Positions 6,180-6,855 of a stretch of 6,855 nt of DNA are shown in pieces. Within the stretch, counting starts at the first letter, position 1; every line of letters starts with the position of its first letter. The stretch lies in NCBI GenBank assembly GCA_025929745.1, contig JAICPQ010000154.1, forward strand, positions 1 through 6,855, written 5' to 3'. The translations under genes were made by a program, and so were the position numbers. The notes under the pieces were generated by a model that ran no database searches, was not told where the DNA came from, and saw nothing but the letters and a program-made list of their open reading frames with translations. This DNA is from Burkholderiales bacterium (lineage in GTDB: Bacteria > Pseudomonadota > Gammaproteobacteria > Burkholderiales > SG8-39).

Positions 6180-6222
6180 TGGCTCTCCTTTCGGCTAATC
6201 TACTCGAACAAGGGGAGGGCGC
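6180..6222. promoter_or_regulatory. 43-bp divergent region between the ABM and DoxX genes
   Basis: It holds good ribosome sites for both genes: AAAGGAG on the minus strand next to 6180 and AGGGGAGGG at 6211-6219 on the plus strand. An AT-rich patch gives TAATCT (6196-6201) on the plus strand and TAGATT (6203-6198) on the minus strand, both possible but unconvincing -10 boxes. The shared space suggests joint control of the two genes. Confidence 0.3.
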
Positions 6223-6660
6223 ATGCAAACGAAGCTTATCGTTCCGCAGCTCGAGCCGTTTTACCGCTGGGCGGAGCCGCTGTCGTGGGCGCTCGTGCGC
6301 ATTACCGCCGGCCTGATGTTGATCCCGCATGGCTGGCCGAAGCTCATGGCCGGCATCGGACCGGTCGCGGCGAACGCGCTCGCGAAACGCGGCATCCAGC
6401 CGGCCGAGCCGCTCGCCGTAATCCTCATCGCGATCGAAACCATCGGCGGCCTGTGCATAGCGCTCGGCCTCTTCACGCGCTTCTGGGCCGCGGCGGCGAC
6501 TATCGAGATGGCGGTCATCGTCTATCACCATCTGCCGAAGTTCGGCTGGACCGAGCGCGGCTACGAGTACCCGCTGATGTGGGGCTTGGTGATGTTCGCG
6601 ATCGCACTGCGCGGCGGCGGCCCGTACTCGCTTGACCGCAAGCTCGGCCGCGAGCTCTAG
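6223..6660 (+). CDS. DoxX family membrane protein
   Basis: A 145-residue inner-membrane protein with about four helices. The DoxX signature is RITAGLMLIPHGWPKL (26-41), followed by a loop, PLAVILIAIETIGGLCIALGLFTRFWAA (63-90), a third segment with YHHLPKFGW, and a final helix EYPLMWGLVMFAIALRGGG (105-123) ending in the usual GPYSLDRKLG tail. DoxX-type proteins are linked to quinone-associated oxidoreductases and redox stress, but their role is poorly known. ATG at 6223 has a strong ribosome site (AGGGGAGGG). It is divergent from the ABM gene; a quinol-type monooxygenase next to a DoxX protein is consistent with a shared quinone-related task, which is inference. tRNA-Arg follows 23 bp downstream in the same direction. 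Confidence 0.88.
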   Translation: MQTKLIVPQLEPFYRWAEPLSWALVRITAGLMLIPHGWPKLMAGIGPVAANALAKRGIQPAEPLAVILIAIETIGGLCIALGLFTRFWAAAATIEMAVIVYHHLPKFGWTERGYEYPLMWGLVMFAIALRGGGPYSLDRKLGREL

Positions 6661-6668
6661 CCGCGCGG

Positions 6669-6674
6669 TATAAT
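6669..6674 (+). promoter_or_regulatory. -10 box of the tRNA-Arg promoter
   Basis: A perfect TATAAT lies 9 nt before the first tRNA base. The DNA from -10 to the start is CCGCGCCTC, a GC-rich discriminator typical of stable-RNA promoters under growth-rate control. A -35 with normal spacing would sit near 6646-6651 but has no good match; TTGACC at 6632 is too far (31 bp). Confidence 0.6.
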
Positions 6675-6683
6675 CCGCGCCTC

Positions 6684-6760
6684 GCGCCCGTAGCTCAGTT
6701 GGATAGAGTACCTGGCTACGAACCAGGGGGTCGTGGGTTCAAATCCTGCCGGGCGCGCCA
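6684..6760 (+). tRNA. tRNA-Arg (anticodon ACG)
   Basis: A complete 77-nt cloverleaf with encoded CCA. The acceptor stem GCGCCCG (6684-6690) pairs with CGGGCGC (6750-6756), followed by discriminator G and CCA at 6758-6760. The anticodon arm is CCTGG-CTACGAA-CCAGG, giving ACG, which is read as ICG for Arg CGN codons. The T-loop TTCAAAT is normal and its stem contains two G-U pairs. With the -10 box only 9 nt upstream, the primary transcript probably has just two or three leader bases. Confidence 0.97.
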
Positions 6761-6770
6761 AATTGTCATA

Positions 6771-6797
6771 GGGAAACAGCGACCTACCCGGTTTCCC
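6771..6797. repeat. Inverted repeat GGGAAAC/GTTTCCC downstream of tRNA-Arg
   Basis: A perfect 7-bp inverted repeat (6771-6777 with 6791-6797) with a 13-base loop begins 10 bp after the tRNA CCA. As RNA it could form a hairpin at the tRNA 3' trailer, but no T-run follows, so a standard intrinsic terminator is not shown. Confidence 0.6.
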
Positions 6798-6814
6798 GAT
6801 CAACTTCAGAAATC

Positions 6815-6836
6815 CCGGGCTAACACCGGGCTAACA
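6815..6836. repeat. Perfect tandem 11-bp direct repeat
   Basis: Two identical adjacent copies of CCGGGCTAACA. They lie 55 bp after the tRNA and are followed immediately by a 12-bp palindrome GCGCCGCGGCGC (6837-6848). Direct repeats beside a tRNA 3' end can be integrase or excisionase binding sites, but that role is speculative here. Confidence 0.7.
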
Positions 6837-6855
6837 GCGCCGCGGCGCCCGCTCA

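Noticed and set aside
5479..6531. 350-codon minus-strand frame spanning CHR, ABM and DoxX genes
   Set aside because: It crosses three recognisable genes in a different frame and shows no family features.
6632..6637. TTGACC as the -35 box of the tRNA promoter
   Set aside because: It is 31 bp from the TATAAT box, far beyond the 16-18 bp spacing needed.

Overview
The window is GC-rich DNA with short intergenic gaps and frequent gene overlaps. It looks like a free-living betaproteobacterial chromosome. I infer this from the periplasmic and outer-membrane proteins (Gram-negative envelope), c-type cytochrome chemistry, DoxX and paired short CHR transporters, and a compact GC-rich tRNA promoter; no taxonomic marker gene is present, so the lineage is tentative.

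Layout from left to right: (i) the last 35 codons of an unidentified rightward gene (1-110), followed after 17 bp by a rightward major facilitator superfamily transporter (128-1249). (ii) A leftward block of four genes occupying 1220-4799, read in the order: secreted metal-dependent amidohydrolase; MauG/cytochrome c peroxidase-type di-heme protein with an N-terminal YtkA-like (copper-site-like) domain; small exported protein ending in charged PEKPER repeats; and a probable outer-membrane beta-barrel protein. The block is tightly packed: a 49-bp overlap, a 68-bp gap, then a 3-bp gap. All four products carry export signals, so the block looks like one envelope-located redox/hydrolase module. (iii) A divergent rightward pair of short CHR-domain (chromate-type) transporter subunits joined by an ATGA overlap (4848-5908). 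(iv) A leftward small antibiotic-biosynthesis-monooxygenase-fold protein (5883-6179), divergent from a rightward DoxX-family membrane protein (6223-6660). (v) A complete tRNA-Arg(ACG) gene with its own TATAAT box (6684-6760), followed by 95 bp holding a 7-bp inverted repeat, a perfect tandem 11-bp repeat and a 12-bp palindrome, which could be the edge of an integrated element.

The most interesting part is the four-gene exported block. The di-heme protein has a tyrosine where true peroxidases usually have the methionine ligand of the high-potential heme. This points to MauG/MbnH-like oxidation of a protein partner rather than simple peroxide removal. Its YtkA-like domain has a cluster of His/Met residues. 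The neighbouring exported protein of unknown function is a candidate partner, though this is inference. The last gene of the block appears to use a CTG start codon, supported by a well-placed Shine-Dalgarno sequence and a signal peptide that no standard start would include.
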